A stretch of 64,000 bases of DNA from Plutella xylostella (GCF_932276165.1 NC_063992.1:11834995-11898994), one strand, 5' to 3'; counted from the first letter of the stretch, positions 41,787-52,065 are shown. A program made the numbers and translations. The notes: generated from the sequence alone by a model not told the origin.

Positions 41787-42441
41787 TTACAATAGGGTTT
41801 CGAGCAAGCATTCTGTGTCACTGTAATTAAGCTTAAGCAGAAAGGCTGTAACGGCAGTTTTGCACTCATTCCTATTTAGGCAGTAGATGGATAGTTTCCT
41901 ATTTATTTTATTGTAGAGGCGCGTGCTTAAGGCTACATAGTTTTGACCAGCGAATCGGGTTCTAAGTTTTACTGTTGGAAGCACATTTTTATTTGGCCTG
42001 GATTTAGAGTATTTGGCTATTTGTTCTGCAGAAAGGGAACGGTGAATTCTTAAAATAGCTTTCAATATGTACAGCTGCCTGACTGTCAACATTTTGCACT
42101 CTGAGTAAAGTTGTGTGGTTGGATGCCGGAAAGGCTTCGAGAGCATCACCTTGAGCACAGCTCGCTGGGCCCTTTCCAATTTTAGGAAGATGGTTTTACC
42201 GGCACCCCCCCAAACGTTAATACAATACGTGAGTATAGATTCGACCATCGCCTTGTACACCATTATCAAGGTAGTCACATCGGCCGACCGACGAAGGTTC
42301 ATAAAAACCGCCATTAATTTTCTCACCCTGACAGTTAACGCTTCAATGTGTGTGTGCCAGTCGAGCCTTTCATCGATATGTACACCTAGGTATTTAGCGG
42401 AGGTCACCCTCGTCAGCTGATTGCAAGAGCAGCTTAGATTA
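41787..42441 (-). CDS. LINE B ORF2, C-terminal part (after the gypsy-2 insertion)
   Basis: This continues ORF2 downstream of the insertion: SCSCNQLTRVTSAKYLGVHI, DERLDWHTHIEALTVRVRKL, CINVWGGAGKTIFLKLERAQ, RAVLKVMLSK and an ending KLNYSDTECLLETLL. This is the RT thumb/connection region and lines up with LINE A from RYLGVILDDKLNW onward. It is separated from the catalytic core by 4.3 kb, so the enzyme cannot be made whole from this copy. Confidence 0.9.
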
Positions 42442-45400
42442 GATTAAATTACAATCCAATACAATCAATAATAAACAAGCTATCAGGAAACATCGTCAAT
42501 CCCGAAACGATGTGGAGGTCTACGGTCCCTTTGTGGACGGGGATGTGGCACCGGGCCGGGAGCCGGGTCGAGCCGCGCCTGGTCCGCGAGCGCCGCCGGC
42601 GCCGCCGCGCCCGCCTCCGCTCCACCCCCTCGTCCTTGCCCCTCGGATGGTTCACACGGATAAATGAAAGGATTGCTGATGTTCTTTGGCCTACTTCCCT
42701 CCACCCTCACCGGTGTGGAATGTGTTGAGTGCTCGACACGTTTCTTTAATTGATCTATATGCCTATGTATCTCGGTTCCATCTAGCATTTTAACTTTATA
42801 ATTCGTATCACCACATTTTTCGCTAATTCGACCGGCTAACCAGCGCGCGCCGGGCCGGTAACTCCGGGCCCAGACGAGGTCCCCGGGCGCGAGGCCGCGC
42901 TCGGCGCCGCCCGCAGCCGCCAGCTGGCGCTGCTGTGCCTCCCGTACGTGATCCGACCGCGACGGTTTTAACATATCGAGACGTGTACGCAAATTTCGAC
43001 CTTGTAACAATTTAGCGGGTGTTTCCCCTGTGGTACAATGCTCTGTGTTACGGTATATTAACAAAAATCGACATAACGCCGTTTCAACATCAACCCCTTG
43101 TATTAACGCTTTTTTAATAACTTTTTTACAAGTCCGGACCGCGTTCTCTGCTGCCCCATTTGAAGCAGGATGATAGGGCGCAGAATGGATTGATTTTATT
43201 CCATTATTTGTTAAAAACTGAATAAACTCATTACTGGAGAAAGGTGGTCCGTTATCTGTAACTATTTGTTTTGCCAAGCCAAATCTCGCAAAACTTTCTC
43301 TCAGCTTCGCAATGACATTCCTAGCTGAGGTAGAATTCATTTTCCAAATTTCTATCCATTTGGAACACGCGTCCACCAATACTAGGTACGTACTGCCCTC
43401 TATAGGGCCCAGAAAATCTAAGTGGAGCCTCGACCACGGCCTGTCGGGCCACGGCCAGGCGCGCGGCGCGTGCGCGGGCGGCGCGTCCGCCACCGCGGCG
43501 CACACGGCGCACGCGCGGCACATCGCCTCCAGCGCCTCGTCTATCCCTGGGAACCACACGTAGCTCCGTGCAATGCACTTGCTCTTTACTATGCCCATAT
43601 GAGAGTCGTGTATCTCTTTTAAAACCTTGTCCCTGCACTCCGCCGGAACAACTACCCGATGCCCCCACATGAGGCAACCTAGCTCCGTGTACAACTCATT
43701 TTTTCTAGTTACAAACGGTTTCAATTCCCGTATTTCTACTTCATTTGGCCAGCCGTCCCTAACGTAACTTAGCACGCGACTTAGCACTGGATCCCGCTGA
43801 GTCATTTTCTTAAGGTCGTTATAGTCTAAAAGAAACGCTTCTGTAGCAAAATGTAAATAAGTTTGCTCCGGTACAAGGTCATCCCCACTTAACCGACCGC
43901 CCTCGGCCCTGTGTTCCGCTATCATTCTGGACAAACAATCAGCCGTGTTTCTATCCGTGCTTACATATTGTATATCAAAATCATAGGCTGATAAAGTTAA
44001 CGCCCAACGCTGTAATCGGCTCGCTGTCATGTTCGGTATTCCCGTGCCCGGTCCAAAAATGCTAACCAATGGTTTATGGTCTGTCTTAAGTACGAACCTA
44101 CGACCATAAAGGTACTGATGAAATTTTTTAACCGCGTATACAATAGCTAATGCTTCTTTATGAATTTGGCTGTAGTTCTGTTCCGCGTTGGTGAGTGCTC
44201 GTGACGCGTAGGCGACGGGGCGCTCCCGGCCCGTGGCGTCGCCCTGCGCCAGCACGGCGCCGAGCCCCCGCGAGCTCGCGTCCACTGTCAGCACCGCCGG
44301 TCGTGACACATCATAATGACATAATACCTCCGCGTGACATAATAGACTTTTTACCTTCTCAAAAGCTAACATCTGTTCCGGCCCCCAGATCCAGGCCTGA
44401 TCTTTTTTTAATAAATCATACAACGGTGCTAAAGTATAGCTTAAATTGTTAATGAACTTAGCATAGAAATTTATCATTCCTAAAAAAGACCTTAGCTGAG
44501 AGACATCCTTCGGCGGAGTCATCCTTAATATGGGTTTAACCTTGTCCGGGTCCGCTTTTATTCCGTTATGGTCTATGACATAACCCAAGAACTTTATCTC
44601 ATTTGTAAAAAATACGCATTTTTCCCGCTTTATTTTTAAACCATGATCCCTTAATCGATCTAAGATCTTATTTAATGTCTCAAAATGCTCCTCTATTGTT
44701 GAGCTTGCACATAAAATATCGTCCAAGAAGACAATAACATTCGGAATATCCTTGAATATATTACTCATTATTCTTTGAAAAATTCCCGGGCTCGACGCTA
44801 AACCATAGACCAGTCTGTTATACTTAAAAAGACCCCTATGTGTGTTAATCACTGTAAACTTACTGGTGTCATCTAGTAATACTTGATTGTACGCCTGAGA
44901 TAAATCAATTTTACTATAGATGCTAGTCCCGTTTAAATTAGTAAATAAATCCTCAATTTTAGGAACCGGATACTTATCAACTGCGAGAACACGATTAAGA
45001 GTTACCTTATAGTCAGCACACAACCGTAGTGAACCATCCGCCTTGTTGGCAATGACGAGGGGCGTGGCCCAGTCCGAGGCGTCGACGGGCTCGATGACGC
45101 CGTCGCGGAGCATGCGGTCCAGCTCGGCGTCCACCCGCTCCCGCAGCGCGTAGGGCAGCGGCCGCGCCCTACAGAACACCGGCGCGGCGCCCTCGCGCAC
45201 GTGCAGGCGCGCGCGCCCGCCGGTGAAACATCCCAGTCCACCGTTCCATAAATCACCATGCCTGGAATGCAATTCGCCAATTAATTTATTTTTTTCTGAC
45301 ACCTCTACACTGTTAATTTGAAATTTAGGTACATCTATACTGAGTTCAGTTAACCACTGTCGTCCTAAGAGCGTCGTTGTACCCTTATCTATTACGTATA

Positions 45401-46761
45401 GATCTAATAATTTACTGACCCCCTTATACTTCACTTTGACCTCTATGTAACCTACCGGTTTCGTTTTTGACCCATCGTAAAATGATAAAATTAATTCACA
45501 TGGTTTAATCGTGAAATCGCTGAAATTGCTATCGTACATTTGTTTGCTAATACACGAAAGGGCTGAGCCCGTATCTATTTCCATATTTAGTTTACAATTT
45601 TCTACTTGTAAAATTAAACTAACCGGCTTATACTCCCTCAAGGACATTTGGTGAACAGGTTCGTCTTCTTCCCGTTGTTCATCGCTGTCCCTTTCTTGTC
45701 CTTCTTCTTCCTCCCTCATGAGATATGAGGGGGTAGGGCCGCCCCGCCCTGTGTAGCCGCCGCGGCGCCGCTGCCACGTGGCGCGGCCGCCGCGCGCGCT
45801 CCCGCCGCGCCGCCCGCCGCCGCCGCCCGCCCCGCGTCGCGCTCCGCTACTCCAGTCTCGCTGCTGCTGCGCCATCCCCGGCGCGCCTCCGCCGCCCGCC
45901 TGCCCGCCTTGCTCCAGGCCCATCGGGCACATTCGCCTTAAGTGTCCCACTTTCCGGCACCGGCTGCACTCGAAGAGTCGGAACTTGCAGTCCCAGTGCG
46001 GGTGTCGATGGTCCCCGCACGCCTTGCACGGCGCCGCCCGCAGGTGGTGCACCTCGCTGCAGCCCGGCGGCCCGCCGCCGCCGCCCGCCGCCATCTTGCC
46101 CGGCTCCACCGCTCGCGCGTCCCGTTCCGCTGCTTCGATAGTGGTGGCTATTTGCACTGCCTTAGTAAAATCCACGGTGTCCTCCGCAAATAACCTCTGA
46201 CGGGTGGCGTCACTAGCTAACCCGCACACAAATTGATCTCGCATGTTCTCGTCCAACGTTTTCGCGAATTCACAATACCTCGCTAGTTTCTTTAATTCAG
46301 CCACGAACAGAGCCACGTTTTGATCACTGCGCTGACGACACTGTCTAAAACGGAACCGCTCTGCTAATATTGCTGGTTTCGGCTGTAAATGTTCCTTGAC
46401 GAGGGCCACCAGATCCGCGTATGTTTTGTCCTTTGGTTTTGACGGGCTACACAAATTTACCATCAATTCATATGCACTCTCGCCGACGCACGCTATTAAT
46501 GTAGGCACCTTCAGTGATTCCTTAACGTCGTTTACTAGGAACGACATCTCCAACCGTTCGCAATAAGCTTCCCAGTTCCCGGCAACCACGTCGAACTCCG
46601 TTATTTTACCGGCCATTTTTAAATTTGAACCAGCCTCGTTCGCCAGTGTAATAAATCAAACACAAGTTATCAGTTGACCGTTTAATGCGAGACTAAAGGC
46701 GCGGTACATAGACACCTACCCTATACTATGAATTATACATATCATATATAGATCTACCTAC
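42442..46761 (-). mobile_element. Gypsy-2: mag-like Ty3/gypsy element in LINE B ORF2
   Basis: A 4.3-kb insertion with TAAT (ATTA on the + strand, 42438-42441 and 46762-46765) as the likely target duplication; the LINE codons join cleanly as EEECN-LSCSCNQ when it is removed. One long gag-pol ORF fills almost all of it. A ~115-bp candidate 5' LTR (46647-46761) ends before a TGGCGAACGAGGCTGGTTC primer-site-like sequence, but only ~40 bp follow the stop codon and no matching 3' LTR is visible. Very short LTRs are known in the mag lineage of silkworm. Confidence 0.75.
42483..46616 (-). CDS. Gypsy-2 gag-pol polyprotein (1377 aa, intact)
   Basis: A single uninterrupted ORF with all retrotransposon domains. 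Gag at ~1-180 (GNWEAYCERLEMSFLVNDVK, FRFRQCRQRSDQNVALFVAE); zinc knuckles at ~195-230 (CKACGDHRHPHWDC, CSRCRKVGHLRRMC); a Gly/Arg-rich linker; aspartic protease ~345 (MEIDTGSALSCIS); reverse transcriptase ~470-640 (IYSKIDLSQAYNQVLLDD, NVIVFLDDILCAS); RNase H ~740-860 (VLTVDASSRGLGAVLAQGD); integrase ~960-1240 (HDSHMGIVKSKC, CRACAVC; HLDFLGPIEG, IVTDNGPPFSS, HPASNGAAENAV). Every catalytic residue I could check is present. GC-rich patches alternate with AT-rich ones in linker regions. It is the best-preserved coding element in the window. Confidence 0.95.
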   Translation of the reverse strand: MAGKITEFDVVAGNWEAYCERLEMSFLVNDVKESLKVPTLIACVGESAYELMVNLCSPSKPKDKTYADLVALVKEHLQPKPAILAERFRFRQCRQRSDQNVALFVAELKKLARYCEFAKTLDENMRDQFVCGLASDATRQRLFAEDTVDFTKAVQIATTIEAAERDARAVEPGKMAAGGGGGPPGCSEVHHLRAAPCKACGDHRHPHWDCKFRLFECSRCRKVGHLRRMCPMGLEQGGQAGGGGAPGMAQQQRDWSSGARRGAGGGGGRRGGSARGGRATWQRRRGGYTGRGGPTPSYLMREEEEGQERDSDEQREEDEPVHQMSLREYKPVSLILQVENCKLNMEIDTGSALSCISKQMYDSNFSDFTIKPCELILSFYDGSKTKPVGYIEVKVKYKGVSKLLDLYVIDKGTTTLLGRQWLTELSIDVPKFQINSVEVSEKNKLIGELHSRHGDLWNGGLGCFTGGRARLHVREGAAPVFCRARPLPYALRERVDAELDRMLRDGVIEPVDASDWATPLVIANKADGSLRLCADYKVTLNRVLAVDKYPVPKIEDLFTNLNGTSIYSKIDLSQAYNQVLLDDTSKFTVINTHRGLFKYNRLVYGLASSPGIFQRIMSNIFKDIPNVIVFLDDILCASSTIEEHFETLNKILDRLRDHGLKIKREKCVFFTNEIKFLGYVIDHNGIKADPDKVKPILRMTPPKDVSQLRSFLGMINFYAKFINNLSYTLAPLYDLLKKDQAWIWGPEQMLAFEKVKSLLCHAEVLCHYDVSRPAVLTVDASSRGLGAVLAQGDATGRERPVAYASRALTNAEQNYSQIHKEALAIVYAVKKFHQYLYGRRFVLKTDHKPLVSIFGPGTGIPNMTASRLQRWALTLSAYDFDIQYVSTDRNTADCLSRMIAEHRAEGGRLSGDDLVPEQTYLHFATEAFLLDYNDLKKMTQRDPVLSRVLSYVRDGWPNEVEIRELKPFVTRKNELYTELGCLMWGHRVVVPAECRDKVLKEIHDSHMGIVKSKCIARSYVWFPGIDEALEAMCRACAVCAAVADAPPAHAPRAWPWPDRPWSRLHLDFLGPIEGSTYLVLVDACSKWIEIWKMNSTSARNVIAKLRESFARFGLAKQIVTDNGPPFSSNEFIQFLTNNGIKSIHSAPYHPASNGAAENAVRTCKKVIKKALIQGVDVETALCRFLLIYRNTEHCTTGETPAKLLQGRNLRTRLDMLKPSRSDHVREAQQRQLAAAGGAERGLAPGDLVWARSYRPGARWLAGRISEKCGDTNYKVKMLDGTEIHRHIDQLKKRVEHSTHSTPVRVEGSRPKNISNPFIYPCEPSEGQGRGGGAEAGAAAPAALADQARLDPAPGPVPHPRPQRDRRPPHRFGIDDVS

Positions 46762-49050
46762 ATTACACTCTTCCTCCGTACATTGATGTGCAAATATTTT
46801 GAACTCTGGTGGTGGTTGATATAGTCTGTTCAGGCTGAAGGAAACGTATTGGGTTTTTGCTATATTTAGGGTTAAGAGGTTGGATGACAGCCATGTCATG
46901 ACGTGTCTCAAACTGTTTTCGGCATGTGACTTTACTTTAGACCAGTCAGATCCATGAATGAGTAGAGCGGTATCATCTGCATATGCAAATATTTCGCAGT
47001 TGGGCATACTCATTTGGCAAAGTTCGTTGACATAAATCTGGAACAGTGTAGGCCCCAGAATACTACCTTGCGGAATGCCATATTTAATGAATTCCTCATC
47101 ACTTATAAAGTTACTTATTTTAATAGATTGTCTTCTTTGGTGTAGATAATCGTTATAAATGTGAAGTCCTCTTATACCGATCTGTTCAAGCTTTTTTTCC
47201 AGGCGAGGGACAGAGACAGTGTCGAATGCCTTAGAGAGATCTAAGAATATAGCCAAACATTTGTGTTTTTTCTCTATATGATCAACAATAGAGGTCGTGA
47301 GCGCGGTAACAGCATCTTCAGCTGAGATATTTGACCTAAATCCGAACTGTTTGTCTGAAATAATTTTATTGCGGTCCATAAAAAAGACGAGAGAGCTATT
47401 AAGGATTCTTTCTAGTACTTTTGAAAGGGCAGTCAGTACGGAAATAGGCCTATAGTTATTAACACTGTCTCTGTCCCCAGCTTTATAGATTGGATGAACC
47501 ACCGCCTTTTTGAATGCCCGAGGGAAAACTCCAGTAGCAATTGCTAGATTGCAGATGTGTGTGATGGGTGGAACAATGACTTCTAGAGCGGCCTTTAGAA
47601 TTTTAGAGGAAATGCCATCCCACCCCACTGCACAATCATCTCGCAAGCCACGAATAAGCATAGCTATGTCATTATAATCAAGCTCAAGGATAGCCAGAGA
47701 ATCTTTAGGAGATGAGTGGGGGTGAGTATATACCATTGTGCGAGGTGGAACAATTTTGGCTGCTAGGTTTTCCCCAACGTTTGCAAAGTGTTTATTTACC
47801 GTATTTACTGAAATAGTCGGATCATGATTGAGTTTAAGCAATACATTTGACGGTGATAGTGTTTTTTTGGTGTTTGATATTGATCGAATGGTCTTCCAGA
47901 GTGCTTTAGAGTTATTTTTGCATTTATATAGCTCGTTTTTCTCATAATTCGTTTTTAGCCTGCTTAGAAGTTCATTGCAAAAATTGCGGTACCTTTTATA
48001 CGTAATTTTTAAAATAATATTATCCGGATCCTTTTTTTGGTTTTTATGCATTTTATCCCTATTGCGTATACAGCGTAATAAGCCTAAACTCATCCACGGT
48101 TTTAAGAGTCGCTGTTTCTTTGGAGGAGATGAGATATATGTGTTATTTTGTATTATTGATGATACTTTATTTATAAATAGATCAGTAGCCTCATTAGCAT
48201 CAGAGGAATTACAAACATCTGAGAAATCACATAACAGGAGCTCTTTTTGTATCAGCTCGTATTTAATATGTTTTCTGCTACAATCATTTCTCGCATTTAG
48301 ATTTGCATTATCTATGCTAAGCATAACCGGTGCGTGGTCAGTTATGTTTGTCTCAATGACAAGTGTAAGGGAGGATTTTGTTGTCCTCAGCATAACATGA
48401 TCTAGGCAGTTATTATCTCTTGTAGGGTATGTGTGGGCAGGAAGAAGACCATGTGATACGGTTAGATTGAGATAGGATACGGAAAGGGGATCGAAACTAT
48501 TACTTCCAATATTGATATTGATGTCTCCCATTAAAACGAGGTTTTTATATGATTTTAGACTGTTAAGAATATTGTCTAGACATAATATGAAACCATTTGT
48601 GCTCTTGAAAGATGGTGATCTATATATAAATATCATTGCCAGGGTTGAGCCTATTTTTAAAACAACTCCACTACCCTCCACGAAAGAAGGTTCTGTAAAG
48701 GAACATTCCAAATTCTCTTTTATATAAATTACTATACCATCATTTTGGTTTAGCAGATTTTTTGATGCATGTGTTTTATAGCCGTCTAATTGAGGAATTA
48801 TTGAGTTAGTTTCCGCTAGGAGCCAACATTCGGTTAGAGCTATGACATCACAATCCAGTTTATAAAGAGATAATATAGTGTTTAATTCATTTATATTTTT
48901 ACTAATACTACGGATATTTAGATGAATAATATTAAACGGATTAATGTTTTGTTTCATGACTTTAGTGCACTCTTCTAATGGACATAGAATTGCGGACGAA
49001 ACTTCAAAGCTATCCAGCTGAGTGATAAGATCTAAACTATTACAAGCCAT
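46726..49050 (-). CDS. LINE B ORF2: endonuclease and RT catalytic core (interrupted)
   Basis: 774 codons, the last 13 or so derived from gypsy-2. Endonuclease: IIHLNIRSISKNINEL, IALTECWLLAE (catalytic Glu kept, unlike LINE A), IYRSPSFKS, LMGDININIG, CLDHVMLR, ITDHAPVML. RT: VGWDGISSKILKAA, NYRPISVLTALSKVLERIL, FGFRSNISAEDAV, FLDLSKAFDTVSVPRL, YGIPQGSILGPTLFQIYVNE and AYADDTALLIHG. After IFAHQCTEEECN the LINE sequence gives way to gypsy-2 and a stop. The C-terminus is at 41787-42441. Confidence 0.95.
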   Translation of the reverse strand: MACNSLDLITQLDSFEVSSAILCPLEECTKVMKQNINPFNIIHLNIRSISKNINELNTILSLYKLDCDVIALTECWLLAETNSIIPQLDGYKTHASKNLLNQNDGIVIYIKENLECSFTEPSFVEGSGVVLKIGSTLAMIFIYRSPSFKSTNGFILCLDNILNSLKSYKNLVLMGDININIGSNSFDPLSVSYLNLTVSHGLLPAHTYPTRDNNCLDHVMLRTTKSSLTLVIETNITDHAPVMLSIDNANLNARNDCSRKHIKYELIQKELLLCDFSDVCNSSDANEATDLFINKVSSIIQNNTYISSPPKKQRLLKPWMSLGLLRCIRNRDKMHKNQKKDPDNIILKITYKRYRNFCNELLSRLKTNYEKNELYKCKNNSKALWKTIRSISNTKKTLSPSNVLLKLNHDPTISVNTVNKHFANVGENLAAKIVPPRTMVYTHPHSSPKDSLAILELDYNDIAMLIRGLRDDCAVGWDGISSKILKAALEVIVPPITHICNLAIATGVFPRAFKKAVVHPIYKAGDRDSVNNYRPISVLTALSKVLERILNSSLVFFMDRNKIISDKQFGFRSNISAEDAVTALTTSIVDHIEKKHKCLAIFLDLSKAFDTVSVPRLEKKLEQIGIRGLHIYNDYLHQRRQSIKISNFISDEEFIKYGIPQGSILGPTLFQIYVNELCQMSMPNCEIFAYADDTALLIHGSDWSKVKSHAENSLRHVMTWLSSNLLTLNIAKTQYVSFSLNRLYQPPPEFKIFAHQCTEEECNVGRSIYDMYNS

Positions 49051-49372
49051 TTATAGTAATGAAATTTATCTGGCTATAGGTCACAGTAAACTGATAATAT
49101 GCTGTTAAGTTGAAATAGAGTGCAAAAGTACCGTCACTGACTTGAATTACAGTCACGCTTACATTTATTGCAGTGACACACGCCAAAAATATCCGTTTAT
49201 AACAGTCGTTTGTTAAAATTAATCTTTGTTCTACAGATAACACCATTAGGGAGGGTTGACTTTCTATACATACAATCACAATAAACATAGACAATACACT
49301 AATAAATAGGTTATGCATTTTAGTATAATAGACTCTACTCGACATCAAGAGCTCATTGCCGGTATTTCCTAG

Positions 49373-50296
49373 TCACTTCTGCGGCTCCAAGTTTTGTAGA
49401 CATTTTTCAGATTTTATCAGAATTGCTCTTGATTCATTATTTTTTCGAATGAATATTCTACCATTGTTGGACCAGCAGTATTTATAATCGTTTTGTTTGG
49501 TAAAATTGCGACATAAAAGAAATAGCTTTTTAACTGAGTAAGGCAAGTGTTCGTCAATAAAAATTGGAACTGTTTGGCCCGGTCTCCCAATATGGCCAGA
49601 GTGGAATTTCTCAGGTATTGGTTTATTTCTATTAAATAGGCGAATTGAGGATATTACCTGGTTCTTCTTTAGTACTGAGGTGAGGTCCACTATTATAGCC
49701 TTGTTGGTGTCCGGTTTTCCTGGTCCTCTGTATATGTCTCGTATTTCAGACGGAGAGATGTCGGCCTTTAACACTTGCCCTATACTGCAGACAACTGAAA
49801 TGAGGTCTTGAGTTGTTTCTTTATCATTATTAGGAACATTTCTGACCTCCAGCGTAGATAGCCGAGAATTGGATTGCAGGTCCTGAATCTTCGATTCAAG
49901 ATTAAGTATATAGTTATGTAGACCTTCACGTTCTTTGTCAAATTCTTGTATTTTTTTGGAGAAGTCTTCATATTTCGAACTCATAAATTCGACTGCTTTT
50001 TCAATATCTAGGAAAGTTTTTTGTACTTTTATATTCTGAAGTTTTAAATCAGATACCTCTGATATCAATTTGGATAGCGCTGCGTCCTGCTCCGTTTTCC
50101 ACTCAGCCAACATGTTCTTTATCTCGTCCCTTAGTATCGAGAAATCATTCCCAGGTGAGAACTCCGCGCGAGGCCGTTTAGATCGCTGAGGCACGCTAAC
50201 TGGCGACTTATCCAGTGTGCTCGAAGCACTATCGTTTTCCTGGTTTATTACCTGTTTTTTTGCGGCCCGTGGTGGTGACCTAGCCGTGCGCGGCAT
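49373..50296 (-). CDS. LINE B ORF1: coiled coil plus FP25K-like domain (307 aa)
   Basis: Same layout as LINE A ORF1: a Pro/Arg-rich start (MPRTARSPPRAAKK), KRPRAEFSPGNDFSILRDEI, a coiled coil (SEVSDLKLQNIKVQKTFLDI), LEVRNVPNNDKETTQDLI, SEIRDIYRGPGKPDTNKAII, and a C-terminal TVPIFIDEHLPYSVKKLFLL with NNGRIFIRKN. Relatives share the pattern EVRNVP ... DIYR ... PI(Y/F)(V/I)(D/G)E ... GKIFI(R/K). The 320 bases between ORF1 and ORF2 hold no supported gene. Confidence 0.9.
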   Translation of the reverse strand: MPRTARSPPRAAKKQVINQENDSASSTLDKSPVSVPQRSKRPRAEFSPGNDFSILRDEIKNMLAEWKTEQDAALSKLISEVSDLKLQNIKVQKTFLDIEKAVEFMSSKYEDFSKKIQEFDKEREGLHNYILNLESKIQDLQSNSRLSTLEVRNVPNNDKETTQDLISVVCSIGQVLKADISPSEIRDIYRGPGKPDTNKAIIVDLTSVLKKNQVISSIRLFNRNKPIPEKFHSGHIGRPGQTVPIFIDEHLPYSVKKLFLLCRNFTKQNDYKYCWSNNGRIFIRKNNESRAILIKSEKCLQNLEPQK

Positions 50297-50454
50297 CGTA
50301 TATAATTACTTATCCCCAGAGCGGTAACGCTGCGCACGGTGATTGTAGTGTGGCACTCGTAGCGGGTCGTAGCAGTGAGAGCGTTGTAGCACTGGTTGAT
50401 GTCGCTACGGCGGCGGCGATGACTCAGCGCGTCGAAGAGGGACGATAGATTCGC

Positions 50455-50540
50455 AAAGCAGGACAAGTGCACGGTGGCGCGCTCGGGCAGGTGCTCGCCT
50501 CGCACGCAGGCGACTATGGTTCGAATCCCGCGAGGCCCCG
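50455..50540 (+). other. tRNA-like sequence antisense in the LINE B leader
   Basis: The + strand (opposite to the LINE) reads ACGGTGGCGCGCTCGGGCAG, GTGCTCGCCTCGCACGCAGG and TATGGTTCGAATCCCGCGAG; the last contains a perfect B-box. It may be a SINE head or a working pol III promoter directed against the LINE. LINE A has a counterpart at 15485-15565. Confidence 0.5.
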
Positions 50541-50773
50541 CAGCCAGCTAAGCGCAATTTAGCACGCCCCGGTGGACCCAAGCAACAATAGCAAGCAGGC
50601 TATCTCACCGTACAGCGGCGGTGGGCGGCGACTCAGCATATGTTTCCCATAGGTGCGACAAGGAAATTTAAAAACACTAATTTAACCAATCAGAATTTTA
50701 GGAAAATAATTTTAAAACTATTGCGAGAGCAACTGACACACGTCCGACTCTTACGAATACGATTGTATGATAT

Positions 50774-51247
50774 GTGATGTTTGGTACGGAAATGAGTAGC
50801 GAGTTTGACCCGACTCTAAATGAAGTAGTAGAAGCAGCTTGTAAGGTGTCTTCCCTGCCATTGATTCGCAGTGAGGTTAAGGACAGGATTGATAGGGCTC
50901 AAGAGACACAAAAGAAATATTATGATAGGGGAAGGCAACCTGCACGGGAATACAAAAAAGGGGATTTAGTAAAAATTACTAAAGTTAACTTCCAAAATAA
51001 TGGTAAAAGTACGAAGCTCATGCCCTCGTATGAAGGGCCTTTTAAAGTTGATAAGGTCCTGGGCAATGATCGGTACAAAGTGGCTCCAATAGCTGGTTTC
51101 GAAGGCATGAAAAACAGGCGGAAAACGACCGTTGCCGCTGACCGCATGCGACCTTGGATCCATGTAGCCTCTCTAGAGATTGACAATGATACTGATGATG
51201 ATACCGGGAATGATACAGTCGCGGAAGATAGTTTGTCTGAAGGTTAA
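50774..51247 (+). pseudogene. Gypsy-1 pol C-terminus
   Basis: This continues the integrase after LINE B: VMFGTEMSSEFDPTLNEVVE, QKKYYDRGRQPAREYKKGDL, PSYEGPFKVDKVLGNDRYKV (the SH3-like integrase end) and an acidic tail (DNDTDDDTGNDT). It has no separate promoter or start; it is the severed end of the polyprotein. Confidence 0.9.
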
Positions 51248-51409
51248 ATTTTAGCATATTTGAATAAGAATGATTGAAACCCGATTTATGGTAAACCTCT
51301 AGTGTATGTAATAATGAATTTACATAGTTTCTTTTTGTGTTGTTTCAGGTCAAGTACGAGAAACGTGAGAGGTTTGCTGGCTTGACCTGAAACCAATGCA
51401 AAACAATGG

Positions 51410-51670
51410 ATAAATAAGTTTTGATCAACTCTGTTGATACCTGCTGGGTTAAATAAGTTTCGTCTGGTTAACAGATAACCCAGTTAAATAAGTTTTGGCT
51501 GTTTGAAGGATAACCTGTTAAATAAGTTTTGTTGGGTTAGATAACCCGTTTCAATAAGTTTTGTTGGGTAAATAACCATTTGCAATAATTGCGTTTTATT
51601 TGGTTAAATAACCTGTTTCAATAAGTTTTTATTGGTTAAATAACCTATTTCAATAAGTTTCGTTAGCAGT
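51410..51670 (+). repeat. Degenerate ~33-bp tandem repeat in the gypsy-1 3' UTR
   Basis: Six or seven diverged copies of a unit like AATAAGTTTTGTTGGGTTAA followed by ATAACCTGTTTC. It lies between the pol stop and LINE C, within gypsy-1's own sequence. Confidence 0.8.
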
Positions 51671-51989
51671 ATGTACAAAAAATGTATAACTAAGTACCTA
51701 TAATTTGCTGTATACCTACCTATGCATTATTCATATTTATTAAAAAAAAACAAAAAATCAAAAATCTTTATTCTTAGTAAAAATTAACATAACAGAAAAG
51801 TTTTGACGACTACTATCATAACTAGGCTCACATGTAGCCTGTATTTATGATTAAGTAGGCTCGCACCTCTTATGAGGATCGTAACAGTGATCGGTGGTGT
51901 CATGTTTTTCAAACAATATTTTTATGTTCCCTCAGAAGGAAGGACATAAAAGAAGACACAAAATAAAAATAAAAACCTAATAACTAACA

Positions 51990-51993
51990 TGCT

Positions 51994-52036
<43 letters not shown>

Positions 52037-52065
52037 TGTGTGTGTGTTTGTGTGTGTGTGTTTGT
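51990..52065. repeat. (TG)n microsatellite in the LINE C 3' UTR
   Basis: A run of TG units with a few TA/TT interruptions, directly downstream of the LINE C ORF2 stop in the LINE's own orientation. Confidence 0.9.

Larger units (their letters stand above)
41337..50773 (-). mobile_element. LINE B: CR1/Zenon-like LINE inserted in gypsy-1 integrase
   Basis: Minus-strand LINE: 5' leader (50297-50773), ORF1 (49373-50296), ORF2 split into 46726-49050 and 41787-42441 by gypsy-2, and a 3' UTR ending in (ATTCT)n at 41337-41359. GTGAT at 41332-41336 and 50774-50778 is the target duplication, and gypsy-1 integrase reads TPSEV-MFGTEMSS across it. Removing gypsy-2 leaves a LINE of about 5.1 kb with intact frames, so it looks young. 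Confidence 0.9.
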
